The notes under the pieces: model-generated
What the model was told of the DNA's origin: nothing
Database searches by the model: none
Seen by the model: only the letters and a program-made list of their open reading frames with translations
Made by a program: the position numbers and the translations under genes
Shown here: one piece after another, positions 50,592 through 58,680 of the stretch
Position numbering within the stretch: the stretch's first letter is position 1
Layout: each line of letters begins with the position of its first letter
Assembly: GCF_027568395.1 (NCBI RefSeq)
Contig: NZ_JANKZL010000005.1
Coordinates: forward strand, 1 to 64,000
From: Aminobacter sp. HY435
GTDB lineage: Bacteria > Pseudomonadota > Alphaproteobacteria > Rhizobiales > Rhizobiaceae
DNA length: 64,000 nt
Direction: 5' to 3'

Positions 50592-50912
50592 ATGATCCGC
50601 TTCGTGTTCCGCCTCGCCGCTGCAATCGCCCTTTCGGTCGCCGTCATCATGGCGGTGCTCGACGCGACACGCACGGTTGCGGTCTCGCGGCTGGTCATGA
50701 CGCCGCTTGACACCAGCTGGGCGACAGCCTCGCCGACCACGCTTGCGGCGACTGAAAGTTTCGTCCGCGAAAACACCGGCCCCGCCTTCTGGGACAGCTT
50801 CGTCGTGCCCGTCCTCGACCTGCCGGGCTTCGCCATCTTCGCTGTTCTCGCCTTCCTGTTCTACGCGGTGGGCCACCGGCGCCGCCCGGGACGTTTCACG
50901 GCAGAGGTCTGA
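50592..50912 (+). CDS. Small membrane protein of unknown function
   Basis: A 106-residue protein with two hydrophobic segments (about 5-25, FRLAAAIALSVAVIMAVLDA, and about 75-95, LPGFAIFAVLAFLFYAVGH) and a basic tail RRRPGRF. The stretch between them is polar (TPLDTSWATASPTTLAATESF). I do not recognise a named family. The ATG at 50592 is used; it is preceded by a weak AGGA. It lies between another membrane protein and msrA, all in the same direction. Confidence 0.6.
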   Translation: MIRFVFRLAAAIALSVAVIMAVLDATRTVAVSRLVMTPLDTSWATASPTTLAATESFVRENTGPAFWDSFVVPVLDLPGFAIFAVLAFLFYAVGHRRRPGRFTAEV

Positions 50913-50969
50913 GTTTTCCGCCACCCCGGCGGTGCTGCGATATCGGCACAACGACAAGGGAGACTGGAC

Positions 50970-51635
50970 GTGTTTTTCCTGAGCGACATGCTGAACAAGA
51001 AGCTCAAGATGCCGGCGCCCGGCGAGGCGTTGCCCGGCCGCGACCGGCCCATCCCGACGGCTGCCAAGCATTACGTATCCAAGCGTCCGCTGAAGGGGCC
51101 TCATCCTGAAGGTCTCGAAACCGCGATGTTCGGCCTTGGCTGCTTCTGGGGCGCCGAGCGGCTGTTCTGGCAGACGCCGGGCATCTGGGTCACCGCGGTC
51201 GGTTATGCCGGCGGGCTGACCCCCAACCCGACCTACCAGGAAACCTGCACCGGCCTCACCGGCCACGCCGAGGTCGTGCTGGTGGTCTACGATCCCGGGC
51301 AGGTCAGCTACGGCGAGCTGCTGAAGATCTTCTGGGAAGCCCACGATCCGACCCAGGGCATGCGCCAGGGCAATGATGTCGGCACGACGTACCGCTCGGC
51401 CATCTATACGTTCGGCGAAGCCCAGCATGCCGAAGCAATCGCCGCGCGCGACGCCTACCAGGCCGCGCTCAAGGCGGCTGGCCGCGACAAGATCACCACC
51501 GAAATCGAGCCGGCTCCGGTGTTCTACTTCGCCGAGGATGAACACCAGCAGTATCTCGCCAAGAATCCCTACGGCTATTGCGGGTTGAAGGGCACCGGCG
51601 TTGCTTGCGCCATTCCACAGCCGGCGCAAGCTTAG
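50970..51635 (+). CDS. msrA: Peptide methionine-S-sulfoxide reductase MsrA
   Basis: Repairs oxidised methionine (S epimer) in proteins. The 221-residue protein has the active site [15 protein letters not shown] (nucleophilic Cys), then [25 protein letters not shown] and a late [20 protein letters not shown] with a resolving Cys. An N-terminal extension of about 45 residues precedes the domain, as in long MsrA forms. The GTG start has GGAGA 7 nt upstream. Confidence 0.95.
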   Translation: MFFLSDMLNKKLKMPAPGEALPGRDRPIPTAAKHYVSKRPLKGPHPEGLETAMFGLGCFWGAERLFWQTPGIWVTAVGYAGGLTPNPTYQETCTGLTGHAEVVLVVYDPGQVSYGELLKIFWEAHDPTQGMRQGNDVGTTYRSAIYTFGEAQHAEAIAARDAYQAALKAAGRDKITTEIEPAPVFYFAEDEHQQYLAKNPYGYCGLKGTGVACAIPQPAQA

Positions 51636-51829
51636 GTCATCGTTTCACGGCGCATTTGCCGGGCCACAGCATTTTTCCAAAAGGTCAAGATTCCGCGTGA
51701 ATTTTGTCTTGGCCCGTGCAAGATATGCCCAATGCGCGGGGGGATATGGGCCTCGCCATGCGCCGTGCGCAGCCCCAGAGAATGGTTCGCGCGGTGATCG
51801 AAAAAGACAACCGACAGGGTGTGGATCAC

Positions 51830-52819
51830 ATGAAACGTATCGTTCTTGGCCTTCTGGCGGCCACCGCCATGTGCCTTCCGGCGCTCGCCGCAGACGTGCA
51901 GCCTGCGCTGCTCTACGATCTCGGTGGCAAGTTCGACAAGTCGTTCAACGAAGCGTCCTTCAACGGCGCCGAGAAGTTCAAGGCCGAGACCGGCATCGAA
52001 TATGTCGAGTTCGAGGTTTCCAACGCTTCGCAGCGCGAGCAGGCGCTTCGCCGCTTCGCCGAAGACGGCCGCAACCCGATCGTCATGGCCGGCTTTGCCT
52101 GGTCCGAGGCGCTCGACAAGGTCGCTGCCGACTATCCCGACCTCAAGTTCGCCATCATCGACATGGTCGTCGACAAGCCGAACATCCGCTCGGTGGTCTT
52201 CAAGGAGCATGAAGGGTCCTACCTCGTCGGCGTCATGGCCGCTCTTGCATCGCAGTCCAAGAAGGTCGGCTTCGTCGGCGGCATGGATGTTCCGCTGATC
52301 CGCAAGTTCGGCTGCGGCTATGTCGGCGGCGCCAAGTCCGCTGGCGCGACCGAAGTCATCGAAAACATGACCGGCGACACGCCTGCTGCCTGGAACGATC
52401 CGACCAAGGGCGGCGAAATCGCCAAGACCCAGATCTCGCAGGGCGCAGACGTCATCTACGCAGCGGCCGGCGGCACCGGCGTCGGCGTGCTCCAGGCTGC
52501 CGCCGACGGCGGCAAGCTCGGCATCGGCGTCGATTCCAACCAGAACGGCCTGCACCCGGGCAAGGTGCTGACCTCGATGCTCAAGCGCGTCGACACCGCC
52601 GTCTACAACGCCTTCATGGATGCCAAGAACGACAAGTTCTCGGCGGGTGTGAACAATCTCGGCCTCAAGGAAGGCGGCGTTGACTACGCGATGGACGACA
52701 ACAACAAGGCGCTCGTCACCGACGACATGAAGGCAGCGGTCGAAAAGGCCAAGGCCGACATCATCGCCGGCACCGTCCAGGTCCACGACTACACTTCGGA
52801 CGACAAGTGCCCCTATTGA
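51830..52819 (+). CDS. BMP-family (nucleoside) ABC substrate-binding protein
   Basis: Periplasmic binding protein of the Bmp/PnrA family, 329 residues, which in characterised systems binds purine nucleosides. A cleavable signal peptide ends near PALAAD (about residue 21), with no lipobox. The mature part has YDLGGKFDKSFNEASFNGAEKF, VDKPNIRSVVFKEHEGSYLVGVMAAL and GVGVLQAA, the usual BMP landmarks. ATG 51830 is chosen because the signal peptide follows at once. It pairs with the ATPase and permeases from 53550 onward. Confidence 0.92.
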   Translation: MKRIVLGLLAATAMCLPALAADVQPALLYDLGGKFDKSFNEASFNGAEKFKAETGIEYVEFEVSNASQREQALRRFAEDGRNPIVMAGFAWSEALDKVAADYPDLKFAIIDMVVDKPNIRSVVFKEHEGSYLVGVMAALASQSKKVGFVGGMDVPLIRKFGCGYVGGAKSAGATEVIENMTGDTPAAWNDPTKGGEIAKTQISQGADVIYAAAGGTGVGVLQAAADGGKLGIGVDSNQNGLHPGKVLTSMLKRVDTAVYNAFMDAKNDKFSAGVNNLGLKEGGVDYAMDDNNKALVTDDMKAAVEKAKADIIAGTVQVHDYTSDDKCPY

Positions 52820-52841
52820 TCGCTTAGAGCGGTTCTAGAGC

Positions 52842-52874
52842 AAGCCACCGGGCGCAAGCCTGGTGGCTTTGTTT
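52842..52874 (+). terminator. Terminator after the binding-protein gene
   Basis: The arms AAGCCACC and GGTGGCTT enclose an inner GGC-GCAA-GCC stem with a GCAA tetraloop, and a T-rich tail (TTTGTTT) follows. Located 22 nt after the stop. A binding-protein gene ended by its own terminator ahead of the transporter genes would give more binding protein than permease. Confidence 0.75.
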
Positions 52875-52931
52875 CATGGCAAGCGGGAGAATTCGGCGAC
52901 GGGGCAGGGCGATCGTGGGGAGCGGTGATCG

Positions 52932-53163
52932 ATGTTCACGGTAACCGGCATAGGCGGCTTTTTCTTTCGCGCCAGCGATCCACGGGCGCTGGCGGCCTAG
53001 TACGAAAAGCATCTCGGCATCTTCGATATCGCACGCGGCAGCCGGCATCGCCGTCGAGACCCGGGCTGAATGGGATTCCGAGGTCGGGCGCTTCTGCCGT
53101 ATCCACGACCCCGAAGGAAATCCCGTCGAGTTGTGGCAGCCGTCGGACGCAGGCGGGCTCTGA
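52932..53163 (+). pseudogene. Glyoxalase/VOC-family gene remnant
   Basis: From ATG 52932 the frame reads MFTVTGIGGFFFRASDPRAL and then meets an in-frame TAG at 52998-53000, before continuing YEKHLGIFDIA. The end of a VOC protein follows in another frame: GIAVETRAEWDSEVGRFCRI and HDPEGNPVELWQPSDAGGL, ending at TGA 53161-53163. About half of a normal 115-130-residue VOC protein is missing in the middle. So the gene has a nonsense change, an internal deletion and a frameshift. Confidence 0.8.
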
Positions 53164-53172
53164 GCGGCGCGC

Positions 53173-53376
53173 CTAGTAGTGCGGCGGCTTGGTGATCGGA
53201 GTGTCGGTCAACGCCTGCTCTTCAAGCACCAGGAAGCGGTCGGTCAGGGCGTCGAGTTTTTTCTGCATGCGCTCGATCACTTTCCATTGCTCGGCGATCT
53301 CTGCGGAAAGCTCCTCGATGGTCTTTTCCTGCTCGGCGCTGCGGATTTCGAGCGTTGTCAGCCGGTCGTCGGACAT
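53173..53376 (-). CDS. slyX: SlyX family protein
   Basis: A 67-residue coiled-coil protein of the SlyX family (function unknown): DRLTTLEIRSAEQEKTIEEL, a leucine-heptad middle and the family's C-terminal ending TPITKPPHY. An AGGAG lies 11 nt before the ATG. It is the only minus-strand gene inside the nucleoside cluster, facing the VOC remnant and divergent from the ABC ATPase. Confidence 0.85.
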   Translation of the reverse strand: MSDDRLTTLEIRSAEQEKTIEELSAEIAEQWKVIERMQKKLDALTDRFLVLEEQALTDTPITKPPHY

Positions 53377-53549
53377 GGTGTTCGCTGCTCCTGTGCGATC
53401 CGGTTCTTGCCATGCGCTTCGACGAAGTTGCCACATGGCAAGCGTTTGTCGAGAGCGCAAAGCCCAGCCGATTGGCAGGGCCGGAAGGGCGTGCTAGCTC
53501 TTTCGGTGAGCCATAACAAGAACATAAGAACGTGAAGTGGGACGGTCGT

Positions 53550-55082
53550 ATGGCGGAAGCAGCAATCGAGCTGGTCGGCATCAACAAGAGTTTCGGCGCG
53601 GTGCGCGCCAACCGCGACATCGCGCTGGAGATTCCGCGCGGCACTATCCACGGAATCATCGGAGAGAACGGCGCCGGCAAGTCGACGCTGATGTCGATCC
53701 TCTATGGTTTCTACCAGGCCGACAGCGGCGAGATCCGCGTCAACGGCAGGACCGCCAGCATCAAGACGCCCAACGACGCCATCGCCGCCGGCATCGGCAT
53801 GGTCCACCAGCACTTCATGCTGGTCGAGAACTTCTCGGTGCTCGAAAACGTCATCCTTGGCGCCGAAGGCGAGGCGCTGCTCAACAAGTCGATTGCCAAG
53901 GCGCGCTCCGAGCTGCGCCGCCTCGAGCAGGAATACGGGCTGGAAGTCGATCCCGACGCCATCATCGAGGAGCTGCCGGTCGGCCTGCAGCAGCGCGTCG
54001 AAATCCTCAAGGCGCTCTACCGCGGCGCCGAGATCCTGATCCTTGACGAACCGACCGGGGTGCTGACCCCGGCCGAAGCCGATCACCTGTTCCGGATCCT
54101 CCAGCAGCTCAAGGACCAGGGCAAGACGGTGGTGCTGATCACCCACAAGCTGCGCGAGATCATGGCCATCACCGACAACGTCTCGGTCATGCGCCAAGGC
54201 ACCATGGTCGCAACCCGCAAGACCAGCGAGACGACTGTCGAGGAACTGGCCGAGCTGATGGTCGGCCGCCGCGTGCTGCTGCGCGTCGAAAAGGGCGAGG
54301 CAAAGCCTGGCCCCGTCAAGCTTGCGGTCAAGGGTCTGACGGTCAAGGATTCGCGCGGCGTCACCATGGTCGACAACGTCTCCTTCGACATCCGCGCCGG
54401 CGAGATCGTCGGCATCGCCGGTGTCGCTGGCAACGGCCAGTCCGAACTGATGGAAGCCGTTTCGGGCATCCGCAAGGCTGTCTCAGGCACTGTCATGCTC
54501 GATGGCAAGCCGATCGACCTGACTGGCCAAGCCGACCCTGGCGAGTTGCGCGACCGCGGCCTCGCCCATGTGCCGGAGGACAGGCATCATGTCGGCCTGG
54601 TGCTCGCCTTCGACGAAAGCGAGAACTCGATCCTCGGCTATCACGACAAGCCGCAATATCTCAAAGGCCCGTTCCTCAATCTCGACGCGATCCAGAAGGA
54701 CGCGCAGGAAAAGATCGAGAAATACGACATCCGGCCGGCCAATCCCCGGCTCAAGACCGCCAATTTCTCCGGCGGCAACCAGCAAAAGATCGTGCTCGCA
54801 CGCGAAATCGAACAGGATCCCGGCGTGCTGATCGTCGGCCAGCCGACCCGTGGCGTCGACGTCGGCGCCATCGAATTCATCCACAAGCGCCTGATCGCGA
54901 TGCGCGACCAGGGCAAGGCGGTGCTGCTGGTCTCGGTCGAGCTCGACGAGATCCGCTCGCTGTCCGACCGCATCCTGGTGATGTTCGCTGGCCGCGTCGT
55001 CGGCGAGCGCGGGCCCGAAACGAGCGAAGGCGAGCTTGGGCTTCTCATGGCAGGCGTCGAACACAAGGAGGCCGCCGAATGA
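53550..55082 (+). CDS. Nucleoside-type ABC transporter ATPase (duplicated)
   Basis: A double ATPase of 510 residues, the type found in ribose/nucleoside importers with BMP proteins. The first half has Walker A GENGAGKSTLMSILYGF, signature PVGLQQRVEILKAL and Walker B LILDEPTGVLTP. The second half has GVAGNGQSELMEAVSG as a degenerate Walker A, NFSGGNQQKIVLAREI and LIVGQPTRGVDVGA. ATG 53550 is preferred to GTG 53532 by length and family opening. The stop overlaps the first permease (ATGA). Confidence 0.92.
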   Translation: MAEAAIELVGINKSFGAVRANRDIALEIPRGTIHGIIGENGAGKSTLMSILYGFYQADSGEIRVNGRTASIKTPNDAIAAGIGMVHQHFMLVENFSVLENVILGAEGEALLNKSIAKARSELRRLEQEYGLEVDPDAIIEELPVGLQQRVEILKALYRGAEILILDEPTGVLTPAEADHLFRILQQLKDQGKTVVLITHKLREIMAITDNVSVMRQGTMVATRKTSETTVEELAELMVGRRVLLRVEKGEAKPGPVKLAVKGLTVKDSRGVTMVDNVSFDIRAGEIVGIAGVAGNGQSELMEAVSGIRKAVSGTVMLDGKPIDLTGQADPGELRDRGLAHVPEDRHHVGLVLAFDESENSILGYHDKPQYLKGPFLNLDAIQKDAQEKIEKYDIRPANPRLKTANFSGGNQQKIVLAREIEQDPGVLIVGQPTRGVDVGAIEFIHKRLIAMRDQGKAVLLVSVELDEIRSLSDRILVMFAGRVVGERGPETSEGELGLLMAGVEHKEAAE

Positions 55083-56221
55083 GCACGCCTTACGCAAAAC
55101 TCCCGGCCTGGGCCGACTACGGACTGATCCCGCTGATCAACCTTCTGGTGGCCTTTGCGGTCGCCGGCCTTGTCGTGCTTTTGGTCGGCGAAAATCCCTT
55201 CCGTGCCGCCGTCATCCTCGTCGAGGGTGCTTTCGGCAGCGGGCAGGGCATCGCCTACACGCTGTTTTACGCCACCAATTTCATCTTCACCGGGCTCGCG
55301 GTGGCCGTCGCCTTCCACTGCGGCCTGTTCAACATCGGCGGTGAGGGCCAGGCCTACATCGCCGGCCTCGGCGTCGCGGCCGTGGCGCTGACCTTCGACA
55401 GCACCTTGCCGTGGTGGGTGATCTTCCCGCTTGCGATCATCGCCTCGGCGCTGGTCGGCGCGCTCTGGGCGCTGATCCCGGCCTATCTGCAGGCCAAGCG
55501 CGGTTCGCACATCGTCATCACCACCATCATGTTCAATTTCATCGCCGCCTCGGTGATGGTCTACATGCTGGTCAACGTGCTGAAGCCGGTCGGCGCGATG
55601 GCGCCGCAGACCAGGCAGTTTCTCGAGGGCGCGCAACTGCCCAAGCTCGGTTGGCTGTTGACCGAGCTCGGCATGAAGGTGCGTCCTTCGGTGCCGCTCA
55701 ACATCTCGTTCGTTCTGGCGCTGGTCATGGCCTTCCTGGTCTGGGTGCTGATCTGGCGCACCAAGCTCGGCTACGAGATCCGCACCATGGGCTTCAGCCC
55801 CAAGGCCGCGCGCTACGCCGGCATTTCCGAGTCGCGCATCATCATCGTCACCATGCTGATTTCGGGCGCGCTCGCCGGCATGATGGCCATCAACCCGCTG
55901 ATGGGCGACCAGCACAATGTGCCGCTCGACTTCGTCGGCGGCGCCGGTTTCGTCGGCATCGCGGTGGCGCTGATGGGCCGCTCGCACCCCGCCGGCATCG
56001 TGCCGGCGGCGATCCTGTTCGGCATGCTCTACCAGGGCGGCGCCGAGCTGGCCTTCGAGATGCCCAACATCAGCCGCGACATGATCGTCATCATCCAGGG
56101 CCTGGTGATCCTGTTTGCGGGTGCGCTGGAAAACATGTTCCGGCCGACGATCCAGGGCATCTTTGCCACATTGAGTCCGAAGTCGGTTGGCGTCGTGGCG
56201 GCCAAAGGGGAGCGTGCCTGA
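55079..56221 (+). CDS. Nucleoside-type ABC transporter permease 1
   Basis: Inner-membrane permease of the BPD_transp_2 (RbsC-like) family, 380 residues, about nine or ten membrane segments. It has FNIGGEGQAYIAGLGVAAVAL and the loop EIRTMGFSPKAARYAGISESRIII that contacts the ATPase, then NPLMGDQHNVPLDFVGGAGFVGIAVALMG. It is translationally coupled to the ATPase by a 4-nt overlap and precedes permease 2 by one nucleotide. Confidence 0.92.
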   Translation: MSTPYAKLPAWADYGLIPLINLLVAFAVAGLVVLLVGENPFRAAVILVEGAFGSGQGIAYTLFYATNFIFTGLAVAVAFHCGLFNIGGEGQAYIAGLGVAAVALTFDSTLPWWVIFPLAIIASALVGALWALIPAYLQAKRGSHIVITTIMFNFIAASVMVYMLVNVLKPVGAMAPQTRQFLEGAQLPKLGWLLTELGMKVRPSVPLNISFVLALVMAFLVWVLIWRTKLGYEIRTMGFSPKAARYAGISESRIIIVTMLISGALAGMMAINPLMGDQHNVPLDFVGGAGFVGIAVALMGRSHPAGIVPAAILFGMLYQGGAELAFEMPNISRDMIVIIQGLVILFAGALENMFRPTIQGIFATLSPKSVGVVAAKGERA

Positions 56222-56222
56222 A

Positions 56223-57194
56223 ATGGAATTCGTCGACACGCTCATCAATGTGCTCAACTCGACCATCCGCCTGACGGTGCCGTTGCTGCTTGCCTGCCTC
56301 GCCGGGCTCTATTCCGAGCGCTCGGGCGTCTTCGACATCGGCCTGGAGGGCAAGATGCTCGCCGGCGCCTTTGCCGGTGCGGCTGCCGCTGCCGTCTTCG
56401 CCTCGGCCTGGATCGGCCTGCTGGTCGCCATCCTCGTTTCGATCGGCATGTCGCTGGTCCATGGCTTTGCCTCCATCACCCATCGCGGCAACCAGATCGT
56501 CTCGGGCGTGGCGATCAACTTCATCGCCGCCGGCTCCACCGTTATCCTGGGCCAGGCCTGGTTCCAGCAGGGCGGCCGCACGCCGTCGCTGCCGCCCGAG
56601 GCCCGTTTCGGCGAAATCAAGCTGCCGGGCGCCGACGCCTTGCGCGACGTGCCGATCATCGGCCACGTCTATTCGGGCCTGCTGTCGGGCCATTCGCTGC
56701 TGACCTACCTGGCTTTCCTCGCCGTGCCGTTCACCTGGTGGGTGCTGTTTCGCACCCGCTTCGGCCTGCGCCTGCGCGCCGTCGGCGAAAACCCGGCTGC
56801 CGTCGACACGGCAGGTATCTCGGTCGCCTGGCTGCGCTACCGCGCCATCATCTGCACCGGCGTGCTGACCGGGCTCGCCGGCTGCTACATGGCGCTCGCC
56901 CAGAACGCCGGCTTCGTCAAGGACATGACCGCCGGCCGTGGCTACATCGCGTTGGCCGCGCTGATCTTCGCCAAGTGGAAGCCGGTGCCGGCGATGTTCG
57001 CCTGCCTGCTGTTCGGCTTCCTCGACGCGCTGTCGATCCGCCTGCAGGGAACGCCGCTGCCGCTGATCGGCAAGGTGCCGGTCCAGCTGATGCAGGCGCT
57101 GCCCTATGTGCTGACCGTCATCCTGCTCGCCGGTTTCATCGGCAAGGCCATCCCGCCGCGCGCCGGCGGTGTGCCTTATGTGAAGGAGCGCTGA
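56223..57194 (+). CDS. Nucleoside-type ABC transporter permease 2
   Basis: Second permease, 323 residues, BPD_transp_2 family: LAGLYSERSGVFDIGLEGKM, VSGVAINFIAAGSTVILGQA, the coupling loop LRLRAVGENPAAVDTAGISVA and AGRGYIALAALIFAKWKP. The importer needs both permeases. It is separated from cdd by a RIME-like repeat, so the salvage genes downstream may belong to the same transcript or start after the repeat. Confidence 0.92.
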   Translation: MEFVDTLINVLNSTIRLTVPLLLACLAGLYSERSGVFDIGLEGKMLAGAFAGAAAAAVFASAWIGLLVAILVSIGMSLVHGFASITHRGNQIVSGVAINFIAAGSTVILGQAWFQQGGRTPSLPPEARFGEIKLPGADALRDVPIIGHVYSGLLSGHSLLTYLAFLAVPFTWWVLFRTRFGLRLRAVGENPAAVDTAGISVAWLRYRAIICTGVLTGLAGCYMALAQNAGFVKDMTAGRGYIALAALIFAKWKPVPAMFACLLFGFLDALSIRLQGTPLPLIGKVPVQLMQALPYVLTVILLAGFIGKAIPPRAGGVPYVKER

Positions 57195-57220
57195 GCTCCG
57201 GATGACCGAATTTCCAAACC

Positions 57221-57338
57221 GCCCCTCATCCGCCTGCCGGCCCCTTCTCCCCGTGAATGACGGGGAGAAGGTGGCAGTTGCGACGTTGACGCCTCCCTCG
57301 CCCCGTTCTTCATGGGGAGAGGGTAGGAGTGAGGGGCA
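57221..57338 (+). repeat. RIME-like interspersed palindromic repeat, copy B
   Basis: A 118-bp element in the same orientation as copy A at 38622-38762, with the same outer ends (GCCCCTCAT ... GTGAGGGGCA) and the same two hairpins, here CCTTCTCCCCGT/ACGGGGAGAAGG and CCCCGTTCTTCATGGGG. Here it lies between two codirectional genes, unlike copy A, and ends 17 nt before the cdd ATG. Confidence 0.8.
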
Positions 57339-57355
57339 GGCTTCAGGGTGCCCCC

Positions 57356-57748
57356 ATGTCTCATGATCTCTTCCTCGCCGCCCGTACCGCCATGGCCAAG
57401 GCCTACGCGCCCTATTCGAAATTCCCTGTCGGTGCCGCCTTGCGCACCGAGGACGGCCGCGTCTTTGCCGGCGCCAACATCGAGGTCGCCTCCTATCCCG
57501 AGGGCTGGTGCGCCGAGACGACCGCACTCGGCCACTACATCATGGCCGGGGGCGGCAAGATCACCGAGATTGCGGTGGTTGCCGAGCGCATGGCGCGTAT
57601 CACGCCTTGCGGTGGCTGCCGCCAGCGCCTCGCCGAATTCACCAGCCCAGACACCAGGCTGTATCTCTGCGACGAAGCCGGCGTGGTTGAAACTGTCACC
57701 ATGGGCCAGATGCTGCCTTATGGCTTTGAAGGCGAGATGCTGAAATGA
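57356..57748 (+). CDS. cdd: Cytidine deaminase
   Basis: Deaminates cytidine and deoxycytidine to uridine forms. The 130-residue zinc enzyme has AYAPYSKFPVGAALRTEDGR at the start, the zinc/catalytic motif GWCAETTALGHYI (Cys and Glu) and PCGGCRQRLAEF (two zinc Cys), matching the small homotetrameric class. Its stop overlaps the punA ATG by 4 nt. It comes directly after the nucleoside importer genes. Confidence 0.95.
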   Translation: MSHDLFLAARTAMAKAYAPYSKFPVGAALRTEDGRVFAGANIEVASYPEGWCAETTALGHYIMAGGGKITEIAVVAERMARITPCGGCRQRLAEFTSPDTRLYLCDEAGVVETVTMGQMLPYGFEGEMLK

Positions 57749-58551
57749 AGGAAGCCGTCGATCGCCTCGTCGAACAGCTCGACGGCCTCGCGCCCTCGAC
57801 CGCCATAGTCCTTGGCTCCGGTCTCGGCAATCTCGTCGACGAGGTCGAGAACGCCGTCCGCATCCCTTATGCCGAGCTGCCCGGCTTTCCACGCAGCGGC
57901 GTGACCGGCCATGCCGGCGAGATCGTTGCTGGCCTGTTCGGCGGTCGTCCGGTCATCATGATGGCCGGCCGCGCCCACTATTACGAGCATGGCGACGCCT
58001 CGGTGATGCGCCCGGCGATCGAGACGCTCGCGGGTATCGGCGTCAGCAAGCTGCTGCTCACCAACGCGGCGGGCTCCGTCGACCCCGAAATGTTGCCCGG
58101 ATCGGTCATGCTGATCGAGGACCACATCAACTTCGCTGGCACCAATCCGCTGTTCGGCGAGCCGACGGATCGTCGTTTCGTCGGCCTGACCGAAGCCTAT
58201 GACGCCGGCCTTCGCCGCTCCTTCGAAGCGGCGGCCGAAGAGGCCGGCATCGAGCTTCACAAGGGCGTCTATATGTGGTTCTCCGGGCCGTCCTTCGAGA
58301 CCCCGGCCGAAATCCGCATGGCGCGCATGTTCGGCGCCAATGCTGTCGGCATGTCGACCGTGCCGGAGGCGATCATCGCCCGCTTCCTCGGCCTCAAGGT
58401 GCTGGCCTGCTCGGTCATCACCAACCTCGCCGCCGGCATGACCGGTGCCGAGTTGTCTCATCGCGAGACCAAGGACATGGCTCCCATCGGTGGTGCGCGC
58501 CTGGCTTCGGTGCTGCGCAAGGCCTTCGAAAAGGGCTCGTTCGATGAGTGA
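57745..58551 (+). CDS. punA: Purine-nucleoside phosphorylase (trimeric class)
   Basis: Phosphorolyses purine (deoxy)nucleosides to base and (deoxy)ribose 1-phosphate. The 268-residue protein belongs to the trimeric PNP/MTAP class: VLGSGLGNLVDEVEN (phosphate-binding), GRAHYYEHGDASVM, LTNAAGSVDPEMLPGSVMLI, and the base-binding YMWFSGPSFETPAEIRM with GANAVGMSTVPEAI. The conserved Asn/Glu of this class point to purine preference. It is coupled to cdd and followed by a long inverted repeat. Confidence 0.93.
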   Translation: MKEAVDRLVEQLDGLAPSTAIVLGSGLGNLVDEVENAVRIPYAELPGFPRSGVTGHAGEIVAGLFGGRPVIMMAGRAHYYEHGDASVMRPAIETLAGIGVSKLLLTNAAGSVDPEMLPGSVMLIEDHINFAGTNPLFGEPTDRRFVGLTEAYDAGLRRSFEAAAEEAGIELHKGVYMWFSGPSFETPAEIRMARMFGANAVGMSTVPEAIIARFLGLKVLACSVITNLAAGMTGAELSHRETKDMAPIGGARLASVLRKAFEKGSFDE

Positions 58552-58560
58552 GGGCGCTCT

Positions 58561-58677
58561 TACCCTCCCCCTTGTGGGGAGGGCCGGCAAGCGCGCTTTG
58601 CAGGGCAAAGCGAGCGAGACGGGGTATGGTTGTCGCCGCCGCGTCGCCGTGGGACCCTCCCCACAAGGGGGAGGGTA
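58561..58677 (+). repeat. Long inverted repeat between punA and deoA
   Basis: Two perfect 23-bp inverted arms (58561-58583 and 58655-58677; cores CCCTCCCCCTTGTGGGGAGG and its complement) flank 71 nt that contain an inner hairpin CGCTTTGC/GCAAAGCG. The right arm ends 3 nt before the deoA ATG and supplies its GGGAGGG ribosome binding site, so pairing of the arms would hide that site. Elements of this type are common between rhizobial genes. Confidence 0.85.
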
Positions 58678-58680
58678 GGC

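Noticed and set aside
54641-56266. A 541-codon minus-strand open frame opposite the nucleoside transporter
   Set aside because: It is antisense to the ATPase and permease genes, rich in His/Arg/Asp/Gln, with no recognisable domain.
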